In this document: in pieces, positions 27,201 to 39,200 of the stretch
How positions within the stretch are numbered: the first letter of the stretch is position 1
Layout: every line of letters starts with the position of its first letter
Origin: Fratercula arctica
Taxonomy: Eukaryota; Chordata; Aves; Charadriiformes; Alcidae
Direction: 5' to 3'
DNA length: 64,000 nucleotides
NCBI GenBank assembly: GCA_947846985.1
Contig: CANTUZ010000005.1
Coordinates: 17,270,389-17,334,388 of the forward strand
Made by a program: the position numbers and the translations under genes
Notes under the pieces: generated by a model
What the model saw: only the letters and a program-made list of their open reading frames with translations
What the model was told of the DNA's origin: nothing
Database searches by the model: none

Positions 27201-30200
27201 TTGTGAATACACGCACACTTGAGAACCTGGATAAATAATGGAAGTTCTGACAATCCCGTGTGTGGTGTAAGCCCTAGATGACACTGTGGTATTATTCTCT
27301 TTAATATTTTCCATTTCTTCTTAGAGGTTCAAGCTGTGTATTGCATCAGACTGTCCCAAAATGAATGGTATGATAATGGAAAAGCAATGAAATGAAAAGA
27401 CCTTTGTTGTTCCTCAAGCTGAAATTCCCCTCAGCCTGCAAGCTGGACTTAGTGTGTTTCTGCACTAGTAAAAGGGCTGATTGGGAGCCAAAAAGGGTGC
27501 TGGTGGTGAAAATTAATGTTTAGTGATTTACACCATCTGCAAATGCTGTTGGGATATGCTATGTGTCCTCCCTCAAACCAAAGTCCGTTCCAGAAGCGGA
27601 TCTGTGCCCTTTTTCTCATAGAAATCTCTTTCCTAAAAACAGTAAAAGCCTAGGTATTCTCTTTCATTGTTAAATTACAATGCCTAGGATGCATTAAAAT
27701 GACATTCATGTTTGAAAATTTTGTTTCATTTTCTTTCTCCAGTGGCTTGAAAGGCCTATTCCCCCATGTTAAACCTCATGTAGCCCCACTGAATGCAAAG
27801 GAACTACACAGTTATAGCTGAAACCACAACATAATCCCTGGCTGTTTTAACGTTACCTGCACTTCTGTTGCAAAGGGCACTGAGCAGTGTTGGGGGGTGC
27901 ATGTCTTTTTGTGCATGTGGCCTGGCAGCGGAGCCTTTATCATACCTGCACTACCAGTTTGTCTTATTTTGAACTTGGAGGACTGCTTCCATTCTTTGTT
28001 GATTGCTCGTTTAACTCCTAAATTTTTCTACACATATAATAGTAAATCTTACAGTTGAGACTGAGAGGAGCTTCTTGTATGCATCCCACCAGGCTGCAGT
28101 GATGCTGTAACATCCTTGTGCGTGTCCACACCTCCTGTGAGGGACTGCAGTGCAGATTCCCCTTGCTTAATGTTGGTCCAGGCTGGCCTGTCGCAGTCCT
28201 GGGGCGTGTGGAGGCAGTGGCTCAGGAAGGAGCACAGCAGAGGTGTGCTCCCTGCCTCATGCCAGCTCTCGCAGAAGCCCAGGGCTTTCTCTACCACTCA
28301 CTTTAGTGCTTTGGGGATTCACTTCTCCTGAGACAAAGCCAACATCTCTTTGCAGTGGTGTAGCTCAGCATTCACCCTTGTGCCAGGGCCAGGTATGCCT
28401 GGTTGAGCTTGGGCCCTCCAGGTAAATGCACCTGCAAGAAATGGTTTTCCTGTTTCTGCCCTGAACTTCCCTTTTCCCATTGTAGACAGGTGAATCGTCT
28501 CAAACAGAAACCGTCTCTGAAGAGAACAAGAGCCTGATGTGGATCCTGCTGAAACAGCTACGGCCCGGCATGGACCTGTCACGGGTGGTGCTGCCCACCT
28601 TCATCCTGGAGCCACGCTCGTTCCTTAACAAACTCTCTGATTACTACTACCATGCTGACCTGCTTTCCCAGTAAGCAGCTCACAGAGCGTGCCCAACATG
28701 GGCACTTTTCTTATATTTGTGGAAATGTGTTACTGTGTTAGCTTGGTGCTGGCTGGGGTGTGCTTACATGCTGGAAAGGCTCCCAAATAATACCCAGGAC
28801 ACTGGATTCAACGTAAATCAAGCCAGATGCCAGCTGCAGTGACCTTTTAAAGATGGACTGCTGCCAGTGAGGGGCAATGAAGCAAGAAAAACAGTTAAAC
28901 TTCAGACAAAACCACGTTTGCACAAGCACGTGTTTGCCAGCATTGGCCAGAACAGATGAGGATTTAGCTCACGCCTTTGAGCATCTCGTGACAGAGCTCT
29001 GCCACCTTCTGGTGTACTCGTGTACAGAGGGGGATAGGACAGCAAACAGCAGAATTGTCAAGCACTTCTGCCCTCAAAAGCAACATAATTATGTTGGCTG
29101 ATAAACAAATAAGAAACATCTTTTAGCCTCATTGATGAGAGAGACCTGCTGGGAGCAGCAGAGTAGAAAACAGAAAATGTTATGCTTACAGATAGGACCA
29201 GCCTTCTCAAGTGAGATAAGCCTGGTGTATTTTAAAACCAGTGTGTACAATATTCAAATAGCAGCACAAGTTACTCATGTTTATTCCACTGCCTCTGGGT
29301 AATTTTAGAATCGTGATATTTTCAAACCTTGTTTGTGGCATTCCTAACATCTGAAGTTAAGGAAATGGTTCTCCTCAGTGATCTAAGAAAACTTCAGGAG
29401 GTTTGGAGGTTTTGTTAAATAAATCTCTTTGTGGTAAAAATGATCCTTTTAAATGGATTTTGCAAGAATTTATCCAGGTTTATTTTCAAATCTGACTAAA
29501 TGATTGGAAATACTAGCAACCCTATTGTTTATGTTTACTTCCCACTTCATCTTTGAGCTGGCAGGGGTTGGACAAAATGACCTTGAGAAGTCCCTTCCAA
29601 CCTAAATTATTGTATGAAATCTCAAAGTACTGGAAGAGGCCATGTAGAACATTGGCTTTAAAGATCTTCTAAGGAAGAGGGAAACAAAGAAAAAGAAGAA
29701 AAATAGAACTGTCTTTGATTTTGGTGGCATAAGTATTATTGCTTTATGACTCACACTGTACTATTAGCTGTAACTAAATGCTAGTGTGAATGGCAGTCTT
29801 GCACTGACATACTTGAATGTCCAATCAAACATGATACAATCCAGAAATTTCATTAGGCTTTTTACAGGAGTGCCACTTTTTAAGGATTTATGTGTGTGTT
29901 GTATAATGTACATTACTAAAAAAACATAATTTCTGCTGGCAGACACCTTTCTCACTTGCAGCAGCACAGAAGTTACTTCCCTTTACTACTGAGGAAATAC
30001 TATTGAAATTAATGGTATTATACTGGTATGAAATGAATGTGATGCATGAGCAGTGTAAAGAGCATTTTGTGTTCTGTCCTGCAGGGCTGTCCTTGAAGAT
30101 GATCCATACAGTCGAATGAAGCAAGTTTTGAGGTGGTATCTGTCCGGCTTCTATAAGAAGCCAAAGGTAAAAGAACACGTGAAGTTGGGGTTGTAAGGGG

Positions 30201-33200
30201 CATTGAAATCTTCTGCTATAGTTGTGTATTTCTTTATTGCCTTTCCCTTGACGCTTCATGACAGAAGACTTTGACCATGACTTTTAAAACTGAAGTTGCA
30301 TTTGGTTTCAGAGTAGATATTGAATGAATAATAGTGCTGATCAACCTCAGAGCCTTTGCACTCGACAATTAGAAAGCAAAACTAGTCATCAACAAATAAC
30401 ATGTCTGCAGATGCAAGATTTTCCCCTTTGCTGAAAGCAGGTCTCCTTTTTCTTTTCAGGCCTATTGGTACCATAGTGCTGTGTTTCCACATCAGTATGC
30501 ACCTGCTGCATATAGTAGCAGAAATAATAAAGTTTGATCATTTTGTAAAGCTTGAATCGGGCAGTATCAAAGATTAAATTGGTGAGAATAGCAGATGAAC
30601 CTATGGCTCAGATTAAAAGATTAGATAGGAGGATATATGTAACCAGTTCTTCAGTCTGGATTCTTGTGGTTGACTTTTAGTTTAAAACATTGGGGAGAAG
30701 ATGACTATGTTGCTTTGTGGCCATCTCTGTAGAGTTGGATTGCAAATCTTCATTTGTAGCAGGTTTTGATTACTTTGTTTTTCAGGGAATAAAAAAGCCA
30801 TACAATCCTATTCTGGGAGAGACGTTTCGCTGCTGTTGGTTTCACCCTCAGACGAACAGTCACACATTTTACATAGCAGAGCAGGTAAGTGGCTTTATTT
30901 TCATGCTCAGGTGTTGCAAACAGCAGCCTGCTTGTACCTCCGTGTATAGGAACATCATCCTCATCAAGCGGAATGCAAGTTTTCTGTAAACACCCAGAGT
31001 GGGACATGGGGTAAACTAGCTGCTGATGCTTTTTCTTTTTAGATTTACGGATTCTGTGAGCTTTGGTGGGCACTCAAGGCTATAAAAGTGGGTGTCCCAT
31101 GTATAACATTAGCCTCTTCAATAAAGACCTTTTCCATGGGATTCTGCCCGACTATTGTCTTATTGTTAATAAAACATCGTTTGTGTTGCCAGTGTCAAAA
31201 GGGGCATAACACACATAACCAGATCCTGCCTTTCCTTATTTCTAAACTTTCTGTAATGATTTTAATAGGAGTAAATTGAGGGCTTATCTCTATGTCTGTG
31301 GGGATAAATGAAGGGCAGAGCTCACAAGTCAACTGGCCTCACAAAATTTAGTTTGAGATTTACAATGTTAATAAAGGGATCTGAGGACTATGTGGACGTT
31401 GGTATAGAGACTCCCTGTTTTACATACTTTTTTTTTCCTATTTAACCAAAGAATTTTTATTTTATTTTATTTTATTTCAGCCACTGCGTCCATTTTATGG
31501 CGGTTATTCAGATTCTGCCAAAAAGTTCTGCACTGTCATTTATTGTGTTAAAAATCTGACAGTGTACCTGTTGGCCTAAAGTGATCTCAAATGCATAAGG
31601 ACAAGAGAATACAGGCTAGGGAAGAAAGTTTACATGTATAATATTCTCATATATAATGTTCTCACATATGATGTTCTCTCCTTTAACACTGAGGTTAATG
31701 GTGCGGATGGGGCTTAGAGGACTCTGCTCAGTCCTGTGCCCTCCGTCTTGCACTTTGCCTAGAGCAGATGTGTATGCACCCACTGCTCTGCTCAGCCTGT
31801 AAAGACTGCTGTGAATGACCTGTGCCTATTTTTTTCTAGGTCTCCCATCATCCGCCAGTGTCAGCTTTTCATGTCAGCAATAGGAAGGATGGATTCTGCA
31901 TCTCTGGCAGCATTCTAGCTAGGTCCAAGTTTTATGGTAAGGCATTAAGCCCAGGCATCGTCCAGGTAACATTGTGGCATTGGTTTTGGTTTGTTATTCA
32001 ATCACTCCTGAGTGTGTTGAGAGTTAACAAAAACTGCTTAAGAGATCTACCACCAGGACACCCTAATTCCTTGTCTTGGCTCTCCTGGGTTTTCCGCATT
32101 TCCACCATTTCAGTGGGAGATCACACTGATGTTAAAAAAAAAACCAACAAAACCTAATAGAAAAATTGAGAGCTTTAAAAACCTGGTTTTCAGAAAGCAA
32201 AGCTTCATGAGAATGTATGGGCGATTGGTTGTTAGACTACTAGACTACTTTGCAGATGCTCATGGATGAGTCATCTCATAGCTATCTGATCATCCAACTG
32301 ACTTTTGCAAAAGTCTCTGTATAAATGTAACCGTTTATCTAGCTCCCAGATTTCTGAGAGTTGAACCCTAGAGCTTAAAAATGGCCTTAAGTCTTCTCAT
32401 CTCAATGGAAACAGCACAACTGCAGGCTCTGGAAGTGTTGCTATTTGAAATAGTTTTTTTGTTTAGACAAATGCCTCTTAAATACTGTCCTCTGGTAAAT
32501 GTATTTGCTGAAACACTGGTTAATAGTCAGTGCTGTCCTGGCAATTTTAATGTTATTTGGGATCATTCACAATCAGAAAAGTTGTGAGAACAGAAGGACT
32601 TGAAAAACTTCTAAGCATTGGAACTGCTTTCTGCATCCCACTAATCACTCATTTAATCTACTGCCCTTCTGCAACAGGGACTAACTGCCAGAGCAAATAC
32701 GAGCTGCACAGCAGAGAGTTTATTAGAACTGCTATTCTCCAAATAGTAAATGATTTGCAGGGTCCTGAATTATGAGCATTTCATATCTCTTCTTTCATTA
32801 GTGACCTACATTTAAATGGAAATGTTCTTCTAAAGTAGGATGACTGACCAAGTATAACACGCGGTTTTTAATATATATGTATTTGTTCTTTTAAATTCTA
32901 GGTAACTCACTTTCGGCACTGTTGGATGGGAAAGCAAAGCTTATGTTTCTAAACAGGGGGGAAGATTATATAATTACTATGCCATACGCCCACTGTAAAG
33001 GTAAGTTATGACTGTGCAAATAGGAAGCAAATAGAAATAATAATATAATGGTATCTTACTTGCTAACTTTGCACTGGCTCTTTTCTTCCCTCTCAAATAT
33101 CTGGCACGGCAGGGACTGGTAGTTCCAGGGAGCAGTTGCTCCACACATGAGTAATAGTACTCAGCAGAAGACTGGTAATCTTCATTGAAGTCTTTTTGAT

Positions 33201-36200
33201 TTGTCTGTGCACAGCTGAGGACAGAATTAGGGCCATCTAAGTTAGTTTTAACACTATGTAGAAACAAAAAAATACTGTGTATATGCACTGCAGATAAAGT
33301 GAAGATGAAAAGAGTATGAGTACATTTCTGAGCTTCTGAGGATAAAAAGTTTTTCTAATGTTAACACTGAAATTGTTTAATGTATTTTCCATCTTTTTGA
33401 GATAAAGGAAACTCCTGACTTCTCTTCTGATTTCTTTTTTTACTCTGATCATGATATTCCTCAGTGTATGAGCTGCCTCAGTGAAACGGATACCTGTTAC
33501 CATGTGGCTTTGCTCTGTTGAGCTGAATGTGTGTTGAGGCCAGCGGATGGCTGCTGATTCACTGCCGTAACTTTGCATTTCTCCTTAGGAAACATTGGTG
33601 GCATCTCAACCACAGTGATAAAATCCAGCAGCAGTTTGATCCAATTTTGGTTTTAGAATATTTTTTTATTTTGGCACGTTGACCTGTAAATTAATATTTA
33701 TGGAGGGTCTAGCTGCCTGAAAACAGTAACTTCTGTAAATTACATCCTCTGTGAACTATTCCTGTGCATAAATCTTTTGTCAATTTTTCTTTTTCTGCAA
33801 ATGACCTTTTCAGAAAATGATAAGCATGTGTAAAAAGGAGCCCCCTACATGGCTGCTAGTCTGCTGAATTCTGCTGAATCACATTACAGCTCCTCTCTGC
33901 CCCATCCACGCTGTGAGAAGCGACTGGGTCTGTTTAAGCACTAATATAAATTAAGTTGCTGGGCACAACTTACTGTAATTTTCCTTTCCCACTTTCAGCT
34001 TACCACAGATGTTCTATCAGCACCTGTGAGTCAAGCTGTTTCCTACCTGGTGTAATAAATGGGGAATATGGACTTAAGGGAGGATTATTCATGCTTATAG
34101 TGAAGAGGCGTTTCCTTGAAACTTTGGTTTCTGTCTTTTCAAAACTTTAAGCCAAATAGCAAATTTCACAGCATGTCAGCGAGAGCCAGTTTGAGTTATC
34201 GCTTCCACTGGGGCCTCTCTTAAGTCTCTTTTTTCCCTTTCAGGACTTTTATATGGTACCATGACAATGGAGCTTGGAGGGAAAGTTACCATCGACTGTG
34301 AGAAAACTAACCACAGGGCAGAACTGGAATTCAAGCTAAAGGTAAGAGACATTGAGGCCCCCATTTTGAATGAGTCTCAGGATTGCCTCTGCGCTCCAGG
34401 CAAGGTTTGAGCATACACTCCAGATCATTTATGTACCAGCAATGTATGCGTGCCCCAAGGGCTGCCCTGCCTAGAGAGAAGGCATTGTCCTGCGGTCAGT
34501 TTTGCCTAGTATAGCTCAATTTGAACCCAGGAAGCCTGATTTTTAGACATGACTTGTTCACTGCTAACCAGCTGAATGTTTGGCAATGACAGTGTGGCTT
34601 CTGTTTAGGAAGCTACAATTATTTTTGCTTGCAAAATACAGCAAGGTGTACACATTACTTTAAAGCAAGTTAGGATGTGGGTCTTCAGTGTAGCTCTCCA
34701 GTAGCCATCACATACATACTCTTACATTGTAGGTATTATGATGAACTGTACCTTGTGTTTCCCAAGGCTACAGGACCTTGCCTTGACGGTAGGGTAAGAG
34801 CCCATTTTCAGGCAGATAATTTTGGGTGGCTATCACACTGACAAGCTGCACTGTCAGTACAAGCAGCACTGGTAGTGACTTATTCATGTAGCTATTTCCT
34901 CCCGTAGAAACCCTGGTGATGCAAATTTGTGGTATGCAGATAAAATGGAGACATCATCATTGAGCGTTCCTGTGGTTATATGTGTTAAAATCTGGGAGGG
35001 CAAATGATGACCTGTAAATTTTCTTGGACAAGTAACTTGCTTTTTAAGGAGCATCCATTTCTCTTCTCTTCCAAAAAACAACTTCTTGCCTGGGCATAAA
35101 ATGAAAGATGAAGAACCAGGAGCCTGCAGGACTTTAGAGCTGCAGCCTTAGCCAAAATAAATGTGAGAGATTACTGGAGTTAGGGGAGTCTTTTGCAGAC
35201 TGTGTTTTTCTGGTGGCAATAATAATTTTCTGTCTTTATTTGCCCTCACAAAGTGAACTGTTGCCCTGTGCACTTCTTTGACATTTGCGTATACTTGTCT
35301 TTCAAGCTTGTTCTTCTCATAGGCCTCATGTACTGTGTTGAGGCCAATGGAATATTTCCCTGACTTCAGTCAGTGTCAGCTCAAACCTACAAACACTTTG
35401 GAGCTTAAAATGCAGACCCGTCTTTTCTGGCTTGAATACAATAAGCTTAGTCCAAACATGATTCAGAAAGGTCCCTGTGGCTTAATTACGTGCTCTGCTT
35501 CGAATATTTCTTAGCCACCTTTTTAGTAGAATTGTGAGAAGTTAAAGGTAGACCCCATAACTTTGGTATTAATTTGGATATGTACCAATTCTCTGCTGGA
35601 TTGCATACATTGATTCTTGAGATACTTGCGATTTGGTTTTACATGGGTGCTGTGGGAAATTTGGGTTTATATTGTTGGGGTTTTTTTTAAAAAAAAAGTT
35701 CCTCTGCACAGAAGTTATTGGAAAGTAGCTGCTAAAATGTCTGAAGAAATGTTGTGTGGTATGAATGGAAGAGCTGGTCACTCTATCACTGCTGTTTCCT
35801 GTCTTTGGCAGGCAGGAGGTGAGGGGAATTTTCCATTGTTTTGAGAATCTTTTCCTTAACTCTGGAAATACCCTTTTTCTTTTTTTGTGTGTTTGTTGCT
35901 GACGAGAGCTTCTTCACACTAGAGAATTCACGGCAGATGCAGCCAACAGCAGTGCCACACTGCTGCTGTTGTCCCATAAGCAGGAAAAGTCACCAACTAC
36001 ATTAGTGCTGCTCTTTTTCTTTGGGCAAGGCTGCAAGTATAAGGCTGCAAGCCATAATGTGATTCTGGACAATGGGAAGGACTTGCCCACACACAGTTAT
36101 CCCGATGCAGAGCTGATGATAAATGTATTTGCAATGAAGGCAAGGCTTTGCACTGCTGAATGTTAATGCACCTGAAGGCTTATCTCCCTTCCTGCAGCTC

Positions 36201-39200
36201 CTACAGTGATTTTGCTATTGCAAACAGAAAGAGGAGGGCACAATGCTAGACAGTCAAAATCCATGTTAGAATTCCTTCTGCCTTTCCCCAGAAACAGTGG
36301 AAATCAAGCAGGTTGCACTTTCCTTCCCTCCTGCTGCATCATGGTGTTTGGCTCCCTTCCAGTTCGCACTAGACTGATCATATTTTCTATTTCTATTCTC
36401 CCCTGACAGCCCTTCTTCGGTGGCAGCGCAAGCATTAATCAAATCTCTGGAAAGATTAAATCAGGAGAAGAAGTGTTAGCAAGTCTCACTGGACACTGGG
36501 TAACATATGATAATCGAAGTTGCTGACAGTTTCGGTGCGCGTGGCAGCAGGGTGCATGGGAGGACTGACAGCCCCTGGCAAGCTCCCGCCACTGGAGCTG
36601 GGGCTGTGGAGGGCCCCTGTCCTGCCTCTTCCCACCATCCCCAGGGAGTGCAGGCGAGCAGAGCTTTCCGGGCCACACCTCTCAAGGTCATTTACTCTTC
36701 CGTAGTCCCATCCACCTGCAGTGCGAGTAACACTTGCACTTCCAGAGCCTGGACCAAAGTGAGGTGCATTCCATCGAAGCCAGTGGCTCTGTATTTAGGG
36801 TCCCAGGCTTAGGACTAGCACTGATGGCAGGAGACATAGTGTGTCTTCTGTGTGATTGTGAAAATCACGAGGCTTCCTTTTGTCTTGTGTTTAATAAATC
36901 CCCAGCTATGGCATTATCAGGGAAGAACTTCACGGGGTTTTAAATTTATTATTTTCACAGCAAACCTTTATGATAGAAGACGGTTATTCCTCTGTTCATG
37001 AGATGAAGGACCAGGAGACAGATTCTGTGAGGGTCTATCTGTATGGGTAGCTCAGAATAGTCAGCAGAGCAGCTAGTCCCTTTGCACATCTAGTATCCAC
37101 AAGTGAATAGCTCAAAGGCATCCTTAAGCCAAAATCCAGCAATAAAGTTGCATGGTGAAGGATGTAAACTAGAGTTTTGATTGGGAACTCCTGGTAACCA
37201 AGGCAAAAGCAGTAAGCCCTGGCTTTGGGCTGGACACTTAGGTATTTATCTCAGCTACATTTGGACACCTACATCTTCATTATTGTTGACCTGTGCTCCC
37301 TTTCCAGTCCATAGAAATCGTCACTCCTGAGACAAGATTTGTCTCATCCTAAAGGAAGTATTTAAAGTAAGCCAGATAAAGTGTTCTTGGATAAATCCCT
37401 TTCTATAGTGAGGTCCTAACCACAGCGTAGCCTTTGGTATTCAACTCCTCCCCTCAGGCAATCTGTCTTCTTACATAAAAAGCTAATGACCATTTTTAAA
37501 TTGGGAGATTTGCCTTTTCTAGGTGTATACAAGATTTGCTCCCTGTGCCTGGGTAGCTTTTCCATTCTGAACTCCCTTTCCTGCAGGATGAGCTTTGGCA
37601 ATCATGGGTTGTGCTGGACTGTGGAGTACTTTGTCTGTGTTGGGTCCTGCAACACCATCCATGAAAGCATGTAATCGAGTGGCTCCCCTGGGGCACCGAG
37701 CCACATGGTTGTGTGCGGCTCAGCTTCCAGCCTTCTGTGTTTGGGTTTTATCAGCCTGAAAATATTTTATTCCTCCCTTGTTCTTTGTGCTGGTTGTTTG
37801 TGGTGCACAAAATTAGAATGATGTATAAAAGAAGTTAAATGGCTTTGAAAGGGTGGCTTCATAAGCCGCTGTTTGCAGTTGCGTGCTGTGAATAGAGTAG
37901 CTGCTGTGCAGCAGTAGGGACGTTGTTTGTTCTCCTCCCTCCCTGCTGAGAGTATTGGCCTGCTCTCCTGAGCCCTGCGGGCTTTTCTCTGGCACCGTCA
38001 GGTTTCCTGACAGAAATCCTCTCAGCTCAAAGGCTAATTCTCTGTCTCAGGACCTGAAAACCCACCTGAATAAAGAAGGGAAGCAAATTCCAATGCTTCT
38101 CACCCCCAGGATCAAAGCAGCAGCTGAGGACTTGTATATACGCCCCTTAGAGATGCAGGCAATGATGTTTGGTAGTGCCTGCCTGCCTCTTCCCATGCAT
38201 AGCTGGGAGGCTCTTGGGGACCTGAGATCTGTCCTGGAACTGGCACCCCAGGACATGGCAGAGGAATTCCCGAGGGAGACTTTGAGGAGGGATGAGAGTC
38301 CCTCAGGGTTGAAGGAGTGGAAAGTGGACTTTGAGACATGCATCAAGGGACTGGGCAGGGGAAGAAATGCGGCAGCTGGGATGCAAAGAAATTAACCAGC
38401 GACAGGCACAGCCAATAGCCATGACCTAAATAAGCTTTGCATGATACTCGTACCATGCCCAGGCAGCCGAATGGCACCAATGCACATGCTGTTCAGCAGC
38501 TCTAATCGTCTGATTCATCCCACTTGCAGTCAGCGTCGTGCTGTTCACTATATGCTCTGTAAACTACCCCGTCTGGCTCCGTGGCATTGCTGCGTCTGTG
38601 AGGAAGGCTGGGAAGCAGCTTAGTTAGGCAGGGACACAGCAATATTGTCTAGCCAGCCTCAGATCAGAGAAGTGCTGCTTGATAGTTGGTTGCCAGGTAA
38701 ATTGGCAAGGAATAAGGATGAAAGACCCCTGGCATTTTGAAGTGCTAAATGAAATTCAGGGGCAATAATAGAAAAACTGAACAAAACATAAACTGAAAAA
38801 AAATAAATGTGATAAAAAAATAAATGTATCTCAGCTTTAGCTCTCCTTTCTAGAGAGGGTGGTATTTCAGTAGGCTCTGCATGAGATTTCAGCATTAAGC
38901 AACAGAAGAAAGACTGGAAAAGGAGCTAGGGATGGTGTTTATATATGCTGGGTGGTACCGGGTAGGAACAGTGGGGGAGGAAGAGCATCTTAGGGCTTCT
39001 TTGGGTACCCTTGTCTGGGGAGAAGACTAACCAAAGGGACCAGGTCCCTTTCTAATTCTTCTCTGATTAATGCAGCCAATGTTTCCGGGAATGCCTCACC
39101 TCATTCATTTTAGAAACTTTCAGGAAGTTTTCAGGGAGATTTAATGGGATAGAGCAGGAAAGAAGCCTTCTAACCAAGCCTTATCCCTGATCATCATCCG

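Larger units (their letters stand above)
24389..28485. other. OSBPL5 intron (4.1 kb) with CR1 and candidate exon
   Basis: It contains a CR1 fragment (25146-25595) followed 160 bp later by the candidate alternative exon at 25755-25911. The stretch 24440-24760 is free of repeats, AT-rich and has several ATGCAT/TAATTA-like motifs, as conserved non-coding elements often do. I cannot test conservation here. Confidence 0.55.
30885..34243. other. OSBPL5 introns between ORD exons (span contains exons 31840-31936 and 32902-33000)
   Basis: Outside the two exons this span holds a (TTTTA)n run at about 31455-31477 just before a non-used acceptor-like CAG, and a short ATAATNTTCTCAT tandem at about 31637-31678. 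No further exon or repeat family is seen. Confidence 0.5.
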
